Shown here: piece after piece, positions 7,604 through 15,282 of the stretch
Layout: each line of letters begins with the position of its first letter
How positions within the stretch are numbered: the stretch's first letter is position 1
Origin: Prevotella sp.
GTDB lineage: Bacteria > Bacteroidota > Bacteroidia > Bacteroidales > Bacteroidaceae
Length of the DNA: 16,815 nucleotides
Assembly: GCA_021204605.1 (NCBI GenBank)
Contig: JAJPZD010000185.1
Location: 1-16,815 of the forward strand
Reading direction: 5' to 3'
Notes under the pieces: generated by a model
Databases searched by the model: none
Told to the model about the DNA's origin: nothing
What the model saw: the letters and a program-made list of their open reading frames with translations, nothing else
Position numbers and translations under genes: made by a program

Positions 7604-8871
7604 AAGCTTTTAATTATGTTTTCTAATATTATAATACCTGATTTATATAATTCATTATTCTGATTTCCTTTGACCATGGCACTGTTTTTACAATAGACAG
7701 GTAGCGTGTAGAAATCATTCTGAAAACGCTTGCTAAATGATATTAAATCTTCCGTTTCCACATCATCAAGTTTTCTGTCTTTAATTCTAAAAAGAAGCGA
7801 GTAGTAACCAGATAGGGGTACAATCAGTGGTCGTATTCTTTTTGCTTTTATGATTGCCTCAAATTCGCTATATGTTTCTTTAATGGAATCATAGCGAGGG
7901 TTAAAACCATCTAATTGATTTAGCACAAAGACAATCGGCTTTTTTGTATGCGAAACAGTGTAATCCAATAACATTCTTTCATCTTCCGTATCGAAATACA
8001 AGGCATTGGAAACAAATATAAGACCATCGTAGTCGTTAGAAACTATCGCCTTTCGCGTTATTTCCCCATGACTCTGATTTCCACTATAGTTAGACCCTGG
8101 AGTATCTATAAGACAAATTCTGCTATCAGAAAGAGAGGAATTGAAATGCAATCCCGCCTCGACAAACTCTCCTTTTTGTGGGGATTCCACATCATAGTTA
8201 TACAAGTATCCTCCATTTTCGCTTTTTACAATAATCCCATCGGCAGATGGCTTATTATACAGATAGCATAGTTTGCTTGTACATGCAGTTGCCTTAACCC
8301 TATTAATGCGATATCCCATGAGCGCATTTATAAGCGTAGATTTTCCCGCACTCATCGTGGCTACAACAAGAATTCTTTTCAATGGATTCTTGTGAAAATC
8401 CTCATCTGTTTTTTGATGTAAAATAAGCTGTGGAGGTATTTTAGATAAAGTTGTCTTACCCCAGTTGTTATATACATCATTGAGAATATGTTTTGCTATA
8501 AGATCTTTCACATTCTTGTACAAAAATACCTGTGTTATAACAAGTAAATTGGCGTCCAATTTTGACACAAGATAAAAACAGTCAAAGAAGAATGCCCTCC
8601 TCATCGTAAAGAATTTGAAACCATCTCGTTTCAGCGATATTGCTTTTTTTATCCTAGAATAATCTGACGTGCATTGCCAACACGAAGCAGGGAGAGAACC
8701 AACAATGGAACGTGCCCAAACCTCAAATACAAGTCTTGCCCTTCCATCTTGTTTCGAAATATAGTACATAAATTCACCCAACCCCAACACGTATTGCTCT
8801 TTAAAAATATCTTTAAGTCTGCAAATGGGATGATTGTTAATACTGAATGTTTGTGTTAGAAAATTGTTCAT
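7600..8871 (-). CDS. Short dynamin-like GTPase partner (423 aa)
   Basis: Numbered from the chosen start, the P-loop ATMSAGKST is at 171-179, G3 LIDTPGSN at 254-261 and G4 VLNQLDGF at 316-323. The G4 motif reads NQLD rather than the usual NKxD, which can still recognise guanine but may alter affinity. The protein closely mirrors the motifs of the long GTPase next to it but stops about 100 residues after G4, so it lacks a full dynamin stalk. Its 160-residue N-terminal extension has no motif I recognise. The ATG at 8871 is preferred: it lies 4 bases after the stop of a 43-residue ORF, while the longer frame would need a TTG at 8904. A GTPase pair in which one member is shortened fits a regulatory or hetero-oligomeric partner of the downstream gene. 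Confidence 0.87.
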   Translation of the reverse strand: MNNFLTQTFSINNHPICRLKDIFKEQYVLGLGEFMYYISKQDGRARLVFEVWARSIVGSLPASCWQCTSDYSRIKKAISLKRDGFKFFTMRRAFFFDCFYLVSKLDANLLVITQVFLYKNVKDLIAKHILNDVYNNWGKTTLSKIPPQLILHQKTDEDFHKNPLKRILVVATMSAGKSTLINALMGYRINRVKATACTSKLCYLYNKPSADGIIVKSENGGYLYNYDVESPQKGEFVEAGLHFNSSLSDSRICLIDTPGSNYSGNQSHGEITRKAIVSNDYDGLIFVSNALYFDTEDERMLLDYTVSHTKKPIVFVLNQLDGFNPRYDSIKETYSEFEAIIKAKRIRPLIVPLSGYYSLLFRIKDRKLDDVETEDLISFSKRFQNDFYTLPVYCKNSAMVKGNQNNELYKSGIIILENIIKSL

Positions 8872-8875
8872 ATAG

Positions 8876-9007
8876 TCACATTGAATTAATAAGAATATAC
8901 CCAAAGAGACCCGAGCATTTCTTGTTGAAGAAATATCCTATCAACTTTATGTCGTTGTTTAAAATCCCATCAACTAGTTGCCTGTCTATGTATTGGTTAT
9001 AATCCAT
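8876..9007 (-). CDS. Small ORF resembling the N-terminus of a Bacteroidetes sigma-70 factor (43 aa)
   Basis: Reading from the ATG at 9007 gives a 43-residue frame ending in TGA at 8878-8876. It contains LVDGILNNDIKLIGYFFNKK followed by a CSGLFGYIL segment. This pattern, a short helix then YFFxKKCxxLFxYI, resembles the region at the start of many Bacteroidetes ECF-type sigma factors, as I remember them. It is far too short to be a working sigma factor. It follows a good promoter box by about 45 bases and ends 4 bases before the short GTPase start, so it is probably the first cistron. It may be a decayed sigma gene, a small regulatory protein, or a leader whose translation is coupled to the GTPase. 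Being short, its coding status needs conservation data. Confidence 0.5.
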   Translation of the reverse strand: MDYNQYIDRQLVDGILNNDIKLIGYFFNKKCSGLFGYILINSM

Positions 9008-9052
9008 TTAGAATTTGTTTTCAATCCCTCTGTAAAAGAGAATTTCTGAATG

Positions 9053-9080
9053 CAAAGGTACGATAAAAGATTGTAAAAAA
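9053..9080 (-). promoter_or_regulatory. Bacteroidetes-type promoter for the GTPase/ATPase operon
   Basis: The minus strand carries TACCTTTG at 9060-9053, an exact match to the Bacteroidetes -7 consensus TAnnTTTG. About 16-20 bases upstream is a T-rich run (9080-9075) in place of the usual -33 TTG/TTTG, so that half is weak. Transcription would start near 9046, leaving a leader of about 40 bases before the small ORF at 9007. The surrounding 9061-9145 segment is very A/T-rich, as is common around promoters in this phylum. Confidence 0.6.
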
Positions 9081-9136
9081 GGAATTATTCAGTAATAAAA
9101 AAAGAAAAACTAAATTTAAGTAAAGTATTGTTTTAA

Positions 9137-9166
9137 GAAAAAGAAATATCAGCCTATTTGCTTTCC
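9137..9166 (-). terminator. Possible weak terminator hairpin after the pdxA-like gene
   Basis: Seven bases after the dehydrogenase stop, the minus strand can fold into an imperfect A/T-rich hairpin. The arms are GGAAAGCAAATA and TATTTCTTTTTC around a GGCTGA loop, with one C/C mismatch and two G-U pairs. The T-run is inside the 3' arm rather than after it, so this is not a textbook terminator. It is the only structure I see that could separate the catabolic operon from the promoter at 9060. Confidence 0.3.
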
Positions 9167-9172
9167 TTATTT

Positions 9173-10216
9173 TTAATTAACTTGCGAAGCATTCGCCATT
9201 CTCATCGCATAGTCAATAGATAGCAGCATTGCTTCAGGACTTGCCACGCCTTTTCCTGCAACATCGAATGCAGTGCCGTGGTCAACGGAAACCCTGATGA
9301 TTGGCAAACCCAACGTGATGTTCACACCCTTAGCCGTTGACATCTGACCTGTTTCCTTGTCCCAGTTGAAACCTACTACCTTGAATGGTATGTGTCCTTG
9401 ATCGTGATACATAGCCACACATCCGTCAAACTTGCCACATTTTGCTTTTGCAAACAGAGTGTCTGGCGGGACAGGACCTTCTACATTATATCCCTTGCCG
9501 CGCAATTCCTCAACGGCGGGTATAATCTCTTCCTTCTCCTCAGTTCCAAACAGTCCGTTATCACTTGCATGCGGATTCAGCCCTGCTATACCAATCTTTG
9601 GATCTTTTATCCCAAATTGCTTGCATGCGTCTGATATCAGTTCCGTAACATCCATAATGCGCTGCTTCTTTACAAGATCACAGGCTTGACGTAGTGATAC
9701 ATGGGTTGACACATGAATAACACGCAAAAAATCGTCAGCCAACAGCATGGCATATTTTTTTGTGTTGGTATAGTGGGCGTATATCTCCGTATGACCGTCA
9801 AAATGATGTCCTGCAAGATTGAGAGCCTCCTTGTTTAGCGGTGCAGTGACAGTTCCGTCAACCTTCTTCTCCATTGCCAATTCAATGGCTTTCACAACTG
9901 ATATGAAGGCTGCATGTCCGCACTGTGCTGCTACCTTGCCAATTTCAAAGCTCTGCATGTCAATACACGCCAAGTCGTAAACATCTATCGTGCCGTATTC
10001 ATACAATGCCTCTTCCACGCTTTTTACAGCATTTATTTTCAAATGACTGTCCGACATGCGTGCGTATAATTCCATAACAGCAGCATCACCGGTAACAATA
10101 GGATTGCATTTCTCATACGTCTCTTTCAATGAAAGGGCTTTTATTATTATCTCTGGTCCAATACCTGCAGGATCTCCCATCGTAATTGCCAATATTGGTT
10201 TGTTGTTCTTTCTCAT
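9173..10216 (-). CDS. PdxA2-like 4-phospho-hydroxyacid dehydrogenase (347 aa)
   Basis: The product belongs to the PdxA family of metal-dependent NAD dehydrogenases that oxidise and decarboxylate 4-phosphorylated hydroxy-acids. The signature ITMGDPAGIGPEI is at residues 11-23, a substrate-binding GHTEIYA at 141-147, and the three metal-ligand histidines are visible at H172 (THVSL), H216 (LNPHASD) and H271 (YHDQGH). The YHDQGHIPFK form resembles the PdxA2 branch (D-threonate/D-erythronate 4-phosphate dehydrogenase, giving dihydroxyacetone phosphate and CO2) more than the vitamin B6 enzyme. The gene sits in a catabolic operon rather than with other B6 genes, which supports that reading. It begins 12 bases after the alcohol dehydrogenase stop. 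Family assignment is secure; the substrate is inferred. Confidence 0.88.
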   Translation of the reverse strand: MRKNNKPILAITMGDPAGIGPEIIIKALSLKETYEKCNPIVTGDAAVMELYARMSDSHLKINAVKSVEEALYEYGTIDVYDLACIDMQSFEIGKVAAQCGHAAFISVVKAIELAMEKKVDGTVTAPLNKEALNLAGHHFDGHTEIYAHYTNTKKYAMLLADDFLRVIHVSTHVSLRQACDLVKKQRIMDVTELISDACKQFGIKDPKIGIAGLNPHASDNGLFGTEEKEEIIPAVEELRGKGYNVEGPVPPDTLFAKAKCGKFDGCVAMYHDQGHIPFKVVGFNWDKETGQMSTAKGVNITLGLPIIRVSVDHGTAFDVAGKGVASPEAMLLSIDYAMRMANASQVN

Positions 10217-10228
10217 AGCAATAGATTA

Positions 10229-11374
10229 TTAAAAAAGACTATTATAAATATCTCGCGCATCTCTTTCCGTAACCTTACGTGGATTGTTTTTCAATAGGCG
10301 TTGCACATCCATTGCCGCCTTTGCCATCCCGTCAACGGCAGAACGGGGAATACCTATCTCACTTAATGTTGTCGGTATGCCACATTCCTTGGATAATTCG
10401 GTAATAAATTCCACTCCTTTCAATGCTGTCTCCTCATCATCATTCCCTCGTTCTACACCACAAGCAACTGCAACCTCTGCATATTTCTTCTGATTTGACG
10501 TGTAGTTGAAACGCATTACTGAAGGCAACAGTATTGAATTTGACAGCCCGTGTGAGATATGAAACTCGCCTCCAAGCGGATAAGACAAGGCATGAACGGC
10601 TGCCGTATTGACTGGCCCTAAGCACAAACCGCCATACATACTGCCCAACGACATCGCCTCTCTCGCCTCCACATCACTGCCGTTTTTCACTGCTCTTGCA
10701 ATGTTCTTTGATATCAACTTGATACCTTGCAAGGCAATCATATCGATTATAGGATGGGCGAACTTATTGGTATATGCCTCGATACAATGGGTTATTGCGT
10801 CCATTCCTGTCTCGGCGGTAACCTTTGCAGGAACAGTCCAAGTAAGTTTCGGATCAACGTATGCTGCTTTTGCCATAAGATATTGACTGACCACACCTTT
10901 TTTCAAGGCATCTCTCTCGTCAAGCAATATTGCATTCGGCGACACCTCACTGCCCGTACCCGATGTGGTGGGCATACAGGCAAACCATTTGCCCTCCTTT
11001 GCAATCAGACCAGTGCCAAACAAGTCCTCTATCTGTTGGTCACTTTCAACGAGCGTGGCTGCCAATTTCGTAACATCTAATACGCTGCCACCACCGATAC
11101 CCACAAAACTGTCTGCCTTGAATGCTCTTGCTGCCGCAAGCAGTGCCTTGAAGTCGGTTATCGATGGCTCCGCTCCTATATTCTCGTAAAATTCTATCTC
11201 TACATTGTTTTTTGTCAGTTCATCAACCATCCCTGATATTGCGCAATGCATAAACGGCAGGGTTACGATAAATAGCCGTTTGTAACCCAACTTAAGATAG
11301 TCTGCGGTAAACTCGTTGATACAACCTGTACCAAATACTATTTTCTGTGGTTGAAGCAATGTTATTTCTTTCAT
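10229..11374 (-). CDS. Iron-type (group III) alcohol dehydrogenase (381 aa)
   Basis: This is a full-length member of the Fe-dependent alcohol dehydrogenase family, which interconverts alcohols and aldehydes or ketones with NAD(P). The nucleotide-binding GGGSVLD is at 94-100 and the conserved PTTSGTGSEVSP at 135-146. The four metal ligands expected for the family are present: D192 and H196 in GMDAITHCIEAY, and H261 and H275 in the segment running from VHALSYPLGG to FHISHGLSNS. No signal peptide is seen, so it is cytoplasmic. It lies 16 bases after the symporter gene and 12 before the PdxA-like gene. In this operon it probably oxidises or reduces an intermediate of the imported compound; related clusters in anaerobes use such enzymes on hydroxy-acids or small aldehydes. 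The exact substrate cannot be read from the sequence. Confidence 0.9.
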   Translation of the reverse strand: MKEITLLQPQKIVFGTGCINEFTADYLKLGYKRLFIVTLPFMHCAISGMVDELTKNNVEIEFYENIGAEPSITDFKALLAAARAFKADSFVGIGGGSVLDVTKLAATLVESDQQIEDLFGTGLIAKEGKWFACMPTTSGTGSEVSPNAILLDERDALKKGVVSQYLMAKAAYVDPKLTWTVPAKVTAETGMDAITHCIEAYTNKFAHPIIDMIALQGIKLISKNIARAVKNGSDVEAREAMSLGSMYGGLCLGPVNTAAVHALSYPLGGEFHISHGLSNSILLPSVMRFNYTSNQKKYAEVAVACGVERGNDDEETALKGVEFITELSKECGIPTTLSEIGIPRSAVDGMAKAAMDVQRLLKNNPRKVTERDARDIYNSLF

Positions 11375-11390
11375 GATGTGTTTGTTTTAT

Positions 11391-12956
11391 TTACTTGCTT
11401 TCTTGCTCTTTTTTTTCTTCTAAATAACCGTAGATTGTCAACTCTTTCGGCGCAAGTGGTGTCTTGAAGAACAGACTTGCTACATAGCCTATAACAAGAA
11501 CTATCAAATGACTGTAAACACCGAGCATATATGTGTGGTGCTTGAAATTCCATGCGCCAAGATCGAGCATCACATGATCGGAATGACCGAACTTCGTTGT
11601 TGTCAGTACGGCATATATAGTGAAAAGCACGGCTGCCGCAATGCCGATATACAGCCCTTGCCAGTTGACACGACGGCTAAACAGTCCCAAAACAAATACT
11701 CCTACCAAGCCGGCGGAAATGATGGCGTACAGTCCGAACAGTGAACCGAGAACGCCTTCCCCACCCCACGCAACATACATCGATGCTATGAGCATTGCAG
11801 CGATACCGATCACGATTACCGACAGTTTTCCTACCAACAGTTTCTGCCTGTCGGTGGCCTTCGGGCGCAACCGTCCGTAATAGTCCTCCACAACAACTGC
11901 TGAAATACAGTTCACATCGGCATCAATACTGGAAATAGCTCCTGCTACAAGGGCGGCTACGATAAGACCGGTTATTCCAACTGGCATCTCCGTAGCAATG
12001 AAATGAGGAAACACCTCATCTGTCTTAATGCCTGCCGGCAATGAACCTGGATTAATCTGGTAATATGCGAAAAGGCAGGTTCCCACGAACATAAACAATG
12101 CCCATGTAGGAACGCTAAGTAGAATACCGAGATATGAAGCCTTTTTGGCATCCTTGTCTGAACGTGCCGTAAGATAACGCTGCACAATACTCTGGTCTGT
12201 GCCGTATTTCTGCAAGGCATAGAAGATACCGTTGAATACCATTACCACGAATGTCAGTTGCGTGAAGTCCCATGCGTATGGACCAAAGTCTATCTTCTTG
12301 TTCTCCGCCGCTATCCTGAATATTGTGGCGGGACCGCCGTCAATAAGATAAAACAGTATGCCGATTGCCAACAAGCCGCCGATAATTAACAGGAAACCCT
12401 GTATCACATCCATCCATATTATAGCCTCCATTCCTCCGAAATATGTCAGGATTATTACGGCTATACCGACACCGATGATTATCCACTCTATGTTCATGCC
12501 TCCAATGAATGCTACCATCGCCATCGCCAAAAGATACAGGATTGTTCCCATCTTCGTGAAATGCTCCAACACGAATGCAAATGAACTGTAAAAACGGGCA
12601 AAGCCTCCGAAACGCCTGCCAAAATACTCGTATGTACTCAGACGGATGACTTTTCTGTAAAGTGGTACGATAAAACCTATCACTCCAAGTAGTACCAACG
12701 GCACCATTACTCCTTGAATGAGCAATATCCAGTTGCCTGCGTATGCACTGCCCGGATATGCAAGAAACGTAACACTACTGATTATTGTGGCGAACATCGA
12801 CATTCCAACAGCCCATGATGGTATGTTGCCACTGGCGGCAAAATATGCCTGTGTGGAATTTTGCTTCCTTGCAAAATATATTCCGATACCTATCGCCAAC
12901 AGCACCGATGCTATGACGATTATGGTGTCAACAAGTCCTAATCCTTCGTATTTCAT
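11391..12956 (-). CDS. Sodium:solute symporter, SSS family (521 aa)
   Basis: The product is an integral inner-membrane transporter with about 13 hydrophobic segments, starting with one at residues 9-28. It carries the family pattern around GTDQSIVQRYLTAR and the segment AGAISSIDADVNCISAVVVE, the position where SSS proteins have a conserved Ser-rich helix linked to sodium binding. The length and the charged C-terminal tail (EEKKEQESK) are normal. SSS proteins use the sodium gradient to import sugars, sialic acids, amino acids or carboxylates. Its place between a DHDPS/NAL-family lyase and two dehydrogenases suggests it brings in the substrate of that pathway, probably an acidic sugar or related hydroxy-acid; the specificity is inferred only from context. 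Confidence 0.9.
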   Translation of the reverse strand: MKYEGLGLVDTIIVIASVLLAIGIGIYFARKQNSTQAYFAASGNIPSWAVGMSMFATIISSVTFLAYPGSAYAGNWILLIQGVMVPLVLLGVIGFIVPLYRKVIRLSTYEYFGRRFGGFARFYSSFAFVLEHFTKMGTILYLLAMAMVAFIGGMNIEWIIIGVGIAVIILTYFGGMEAIIWMDVIQGFLLIIGGLLAIGILFYLIDGGPATIFRIAAENKKIDFGPYAWDFTQLTFVVMVFNGIFYALQKYGTDQSIVQRYLTARSDKDAKKASYLGILLSVPTWALFMFVGTCLFAYYQINPGSLPAGIKTDEVFPHFIATEMPVGITGLIVAALVAGAISSIDADVNCISAVVVEDYYGRLRPKATDRQKLLVGKLSVIVIGIAAMLIASMYVAWGGEGVLGSLFGLYAIISAGLVGVFVLGLFSRRVNWQGLYIGIAAAVLFTIYAVLTTTKFGHSDHVMLDLGAWNFKHHTYMLGVYSHLIVLVIGYVASLFFKTPLAPKELTIYGYLEEKKEQESK

Positions 12957-12974
12957 ATTTTTGACTATAGGTAT

Positions 12975-13883
12975 TTATATTTCTGTAAGCACGCTCTTTG
13001 CCTTTTCCTTGATCTCTCTTACCTTGTCTGAACTCAACTCGGTAAGCGGCGGTAACATATATGTCTCGCAAAGTCCCATTTCCTTCATTATCACCTTCAA
13101 ACCGGCCAGAGATTCCCCTAAAGTAAATCCCTCAGTATTGATTTTGCTAATCTCGATTGACTTCGCTTGCAGACTGTCTGCCAAAACGTTATCGCCCTTC
13201 AATCCTGCCTCGAAAATGTCATTGTAGATTTTCGGATAATAGTTGCCAACACTCGGTACAATACCATCGGCTCCCAACAACATCGCCTTTGCTGAATTGG
13301 CTGCACATCCGCAGAAATACGCAAAGTCCTCACGACACCTGAAAAGCTCCAACGCCTTTTCCATCCTCTCTATATTGTTTTCTGAATCTTTCAGACCCGC
13401 TATATTCGGATGATGGCTCAACTTCTCAATAACTTCCAATGGAATACTCATGTGTGTTGTCGCCGCTATGTTGTATAGCATGAGCGGAGCGGGTATGGCA
13501 TCCGCCAAAATCTTGTAATGTTCGTACATCTGGTTTGGTGTAAGGGCGTAATAGCATGGTAGTGTCGCTGCGATTACGTCTGCACCCGCTGCGATAAACT
13601 GCCTTGCCGCATCTTCCTGCTCGATAACACAGTTCCCCGCAAGTCCCGCATATATTGTAATCCTTCCTCTCGCTGCCCTTGCCGCCGCCTCAATCATCTT
13701 TATGCCATACTTTACGGGAACGGAGTTGCCTTCACCCGTCGTTCCCATTAACAATGCCGAAACATTATTCCGCACAAAGTTATCGATGATACGCCCTACC
13801 GCATCGACATCTATCTCTATATCTTTCGTAAGTGGTGTTACCATAGGAACTACAACCCCATGATATTTATTCAGATTTTTCAT
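12975..13883 (-). CDS. DHDPS/NAL-family aldolase or lyase (302 aa)
   Basis: This is a TIM-barrel lyase of the DapA/NanA superfamily, which forms a Schiff base with a 2-oxo acid. The catalytic lysine is K165 in AGLKDSE and the conserved tyrosine Y137 in LYNIAA. The substrate-carboxylate loop reads GTTGEGNS at 47-54, and GADGIVPSVGN (204-214) closes the barrel. The family length (about 300 aa) is normal. The YNIAATTH motif differs from the YNVPGRT of true lysine-pathway enzymes, and the gene is the first of a catabolic operon with a symporter and two dehydrogenases. It is therefore more likely a sugar-acid aldolase or dehydratase (2-keto-3-deoxy acid or similar) than biosynthetic DapA. A sialic acid lyase is possible, but no other nan genes are nearby. 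Confidence 0.88.
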   Translation of the reverse strand: MKNLNKYHGVVVPMVTPLTKDIEIDVDAVGRIIDNFVRNNVSALLMGTTGEGNSVPVKYGIKMIEAAARAARGRITIYAGLAGNCVIEQEDAARQFIAAGADVIAATLPCYYALTPNQMYEHYKILADAIPAPLMLYNIAATTHMSIPLEVIEKLSHHPNIAGLKDSENNIERMEKALELFRCREDFAYFCGCAANSAKAMLLGADGIVPSVGNYYPKIYNDIFEAGLKGDNVLADSLQAKSIEISKINTEGFTLGESLAGLKVIMKEMGLCETYMLPPLTELSSDKVREIKEKAKSVLTEI

Positions 13884-13947
13884 TTTGATAAATTAGATTT
13901 AGATTATCTGCTTTCTTCTTAACGTTTTTAATGCTTTAATTATTCTA

Positions 13948-13978
13948 CAAAATACGCAATTATTTCCTTACACTCCAA
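13948..13978 (-). promoter_or_regulatory. Candidate promoter for the lyase/symporter/dehydrogenase operon
   Basis: On the minus strand TTG (13978-13976) is followed after 21 bases by TATTTTG (13954-13948), close to the Bacteroidetes TTG/TAnnTTTG pair but one base short in the -7 box. It would give a leader of about 57 bases before the ATG at 13883. A second candidate box, CACCTTTG at 14002-13995, has one mismatch but no clear -33 partner. No regulator gene is adjacent. Confidence 0.35.
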
Positions 13979-14057
13979 CCTTTTTATCAAATATCAAAGG
14001 TGTTTGTTATTTTTTTAAGAAAGTTTTCCGAAATTCAGATATTGTGTTTTGCTATTA

Positions 14058-14786
14058 TTATATCACTTTGGCAAATGTAACAAACATAGAACCTAACAAA
14101 ACTACACCGACAATTATACATACTACTACTAAAAACCAATTCAGATATTTTGCCTGCGGCTTTGTTACCTCGTGAATTTCTGAAAGAAAGTGCTCTTTCA
14201 GAAATATATACACGGCTGGAATTGTCGCACATGTGAGCAGGTAGTCTTCGGGTATGTTGAAATAGAATGTTTTTGAAATTCCGATAACCGACCAATGGCA
14301 AAGCATCAACACAATAAACAGGTTTACTTTGCGTGAGAACATAAGCATCAGCCCGATTGTGAAAACCACTACCGAACAGGGCATTACGGGTGATGTCATT
14401 TCAGGAAAACTCATCCCACGCAACAATGATATTATAGGATACACGAATGGCAATATCAGTAATACCCACGACAATTTAGTGTGCTTTTGGTTGCTCTCAA
14501 ATGTGGTGTAACCGGCGATTAAATCCCACAGCCACGAAGCGGCAAGCACTCCCCAGAATATTGCCATGACATTATTATAGCTCCGCTCCGCACAATAGAT
14601 AGAATAATAGGCAATAGCAATCCATAGGTACAGCACAATCAGATAGATTTTCATACCTATGACGTTCCAACGCCTTGACTTACGGTATAGCAAGACGGTG
14701 AGAATGATGCCTGCCAAGATAATTCCGATTTGCATTATCCAAGTCGCAGAATTGTACAGCCCTATGGTTTTCCAGAAAATCTCCAC
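14058..14786 (-). CDS. DUF6064-like eight-helix membrane protein (242 aa)
   Basis: The product is almost wholly hydrophobic, with about eight segments at residues 15-34, 45-65, 72-90, 106-123, 135-150, 154-171, 183-197 and 213-236. The pattern of an N-terminal MEIFWKTIGLYNSATW, an AERSYNNVMAIFWG stretch (66-79) and a WDLIAGYTTFE loop (87-97) matches my memory of the DUF6064 family, whose function is unknown. There is no enzyme motif or transporter signature. It starts 4 bases after the stop of the exporter subunit gene, so it is probably the last gene of the exporter operon. Whether it helps that exporter or merely shares its message is not clear. Confidence 0.8.
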   Translation of the reverse strand: MEIFWKTIGLYNSATWIMQIGIILAGIILTVLLYRKSRRWNVIGMKIYLIVLYLWIAIAYYSIYCAERSYNNVMAIFWGVLAASWLWDLIAGYTTFESNQKHTKLSWVLLILPFVYPIISLLRGMSFPEMTSPVMPCSVVVFTIGLMLMFSRKVNLFIVLMLCHWSVIGISKTFYFNIPEDYLLTCATIPAVYIFLKEHFLSEIHEVTKPQAKYLNWFLVVVCIIVGVVLLGSMFVTFAKVI

Positions 14787-14790
14787 TGAC

Positions 14791-15282
14791 CTAATGTGTT
14801 CGTCTGGTTAATGAATATACGCGTTTCGGAAAAAACAGCATCGGCAACACACACCCTACTACAAGCATGAACACCACAGTGCATGTAACCATTGTGTTGG
14901 AGAAGAACATATCCATATATTTGGCACGCTCCACCTTGTCGCCCATATTCTGCAGGTACATTATTTGAGAAAAGATAATATTGTAAGCAAATTTCCCAGG
15001 CACCATGGGCAACACCGATGGTATGTAAAGCACAGTTATCGGGGTATGCGCCAATTTCCCAAGCCACAGACTGCCGAAACCAATAATCAGCGCTGCCACA
15101 AGTGAACCTGTGGATATTTCCACACCAGCATAGTTCATCAAGCAGAAACGTGCCGCATGCCCTACTGCCGCCAATATAATGATATAACGGAATGCACGCA
15201 ACGGAGGGTCGGATATCGCTCCGAACCCCACTGCTGCCAATGCAGCGAAAAATGCATCGCCTAATATATCTGTTGCAATCAT
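14791..15282 (-). CDS. Threonine/serine exporter small subunit, YjjB/ThrE_2 type (163 aa)
   Basis: The protein has about four or five membrane helices and resembles the C-terminal half of ThrE-type amino-acid exporters (YjjB, DUF3815). A LYIPSVLPMVPG motif (85-96) is typical of that half. It overlaps the end of the larger subunit gene as ATGA (15282-15279), so the two halves are probably made in step and form one exporter, as with YjjP/YjjB of enteric bacteria. The expected activity is proton-driven export of threonine, serine or a small dicarboxylate (succinate has been reported for YjjPB). The predicted start is well placed. Function is inferred from the family. Confidence 0.85.
   Translation of the reverse strand: MIATDILGDAFFAALAAVGFGAISDPPLRAFRYIIILAAVGHAARFCLMNYAGVEISTGSLVAALIIGFGSLWLGKLAHTPITVLYIPSVLPMVPGKFAYNIIFSQIMYLQNMGDKVERAKYMDMFFSNTMVTCTVVFMLVVGCVLPMLFFPKRVYSLTRRTH

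Noticed and set aside
8872..8904. Longer start for the short GTPase at a TTG (8904).
   Set aside because: The ATG at 8871 lies 4 bases after the small ORF stop, matching the tight spacing of the operon, and TTG starts are rarer.
9173..10216. Assignment as the vitamin B6 biosynthesis enzyme PdxA.
   Set aside because: The YHDQGHIPFK form and the catabolic gene neighbourhood fit the PdxA2 branch better, so no pdxA symbol is given.
12718..13227. Plus-strand open frame of 169 codons spanning the symporter start and lyase end.
   Set aside because: It is antisense to two well-supported genes and its hydrophobicity only mirrors the symporter helices.
12975..13883. Assignment as lysine-biosynthesis DapA or sialic acid lyase NanA.
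   Set aside because: The YNIAATTH motif is unlike the usual DapA YNVPGRT form, and there are no nan or lysine genes nearby; only the superfamily can be supported.
14035..14301. Minus-strand frame of 88 codons overlapping the end of the DUF6064-like gene.
   Set aside because: It is in another frame of a clear membrane-protein gene and has no recognisable features of its own.
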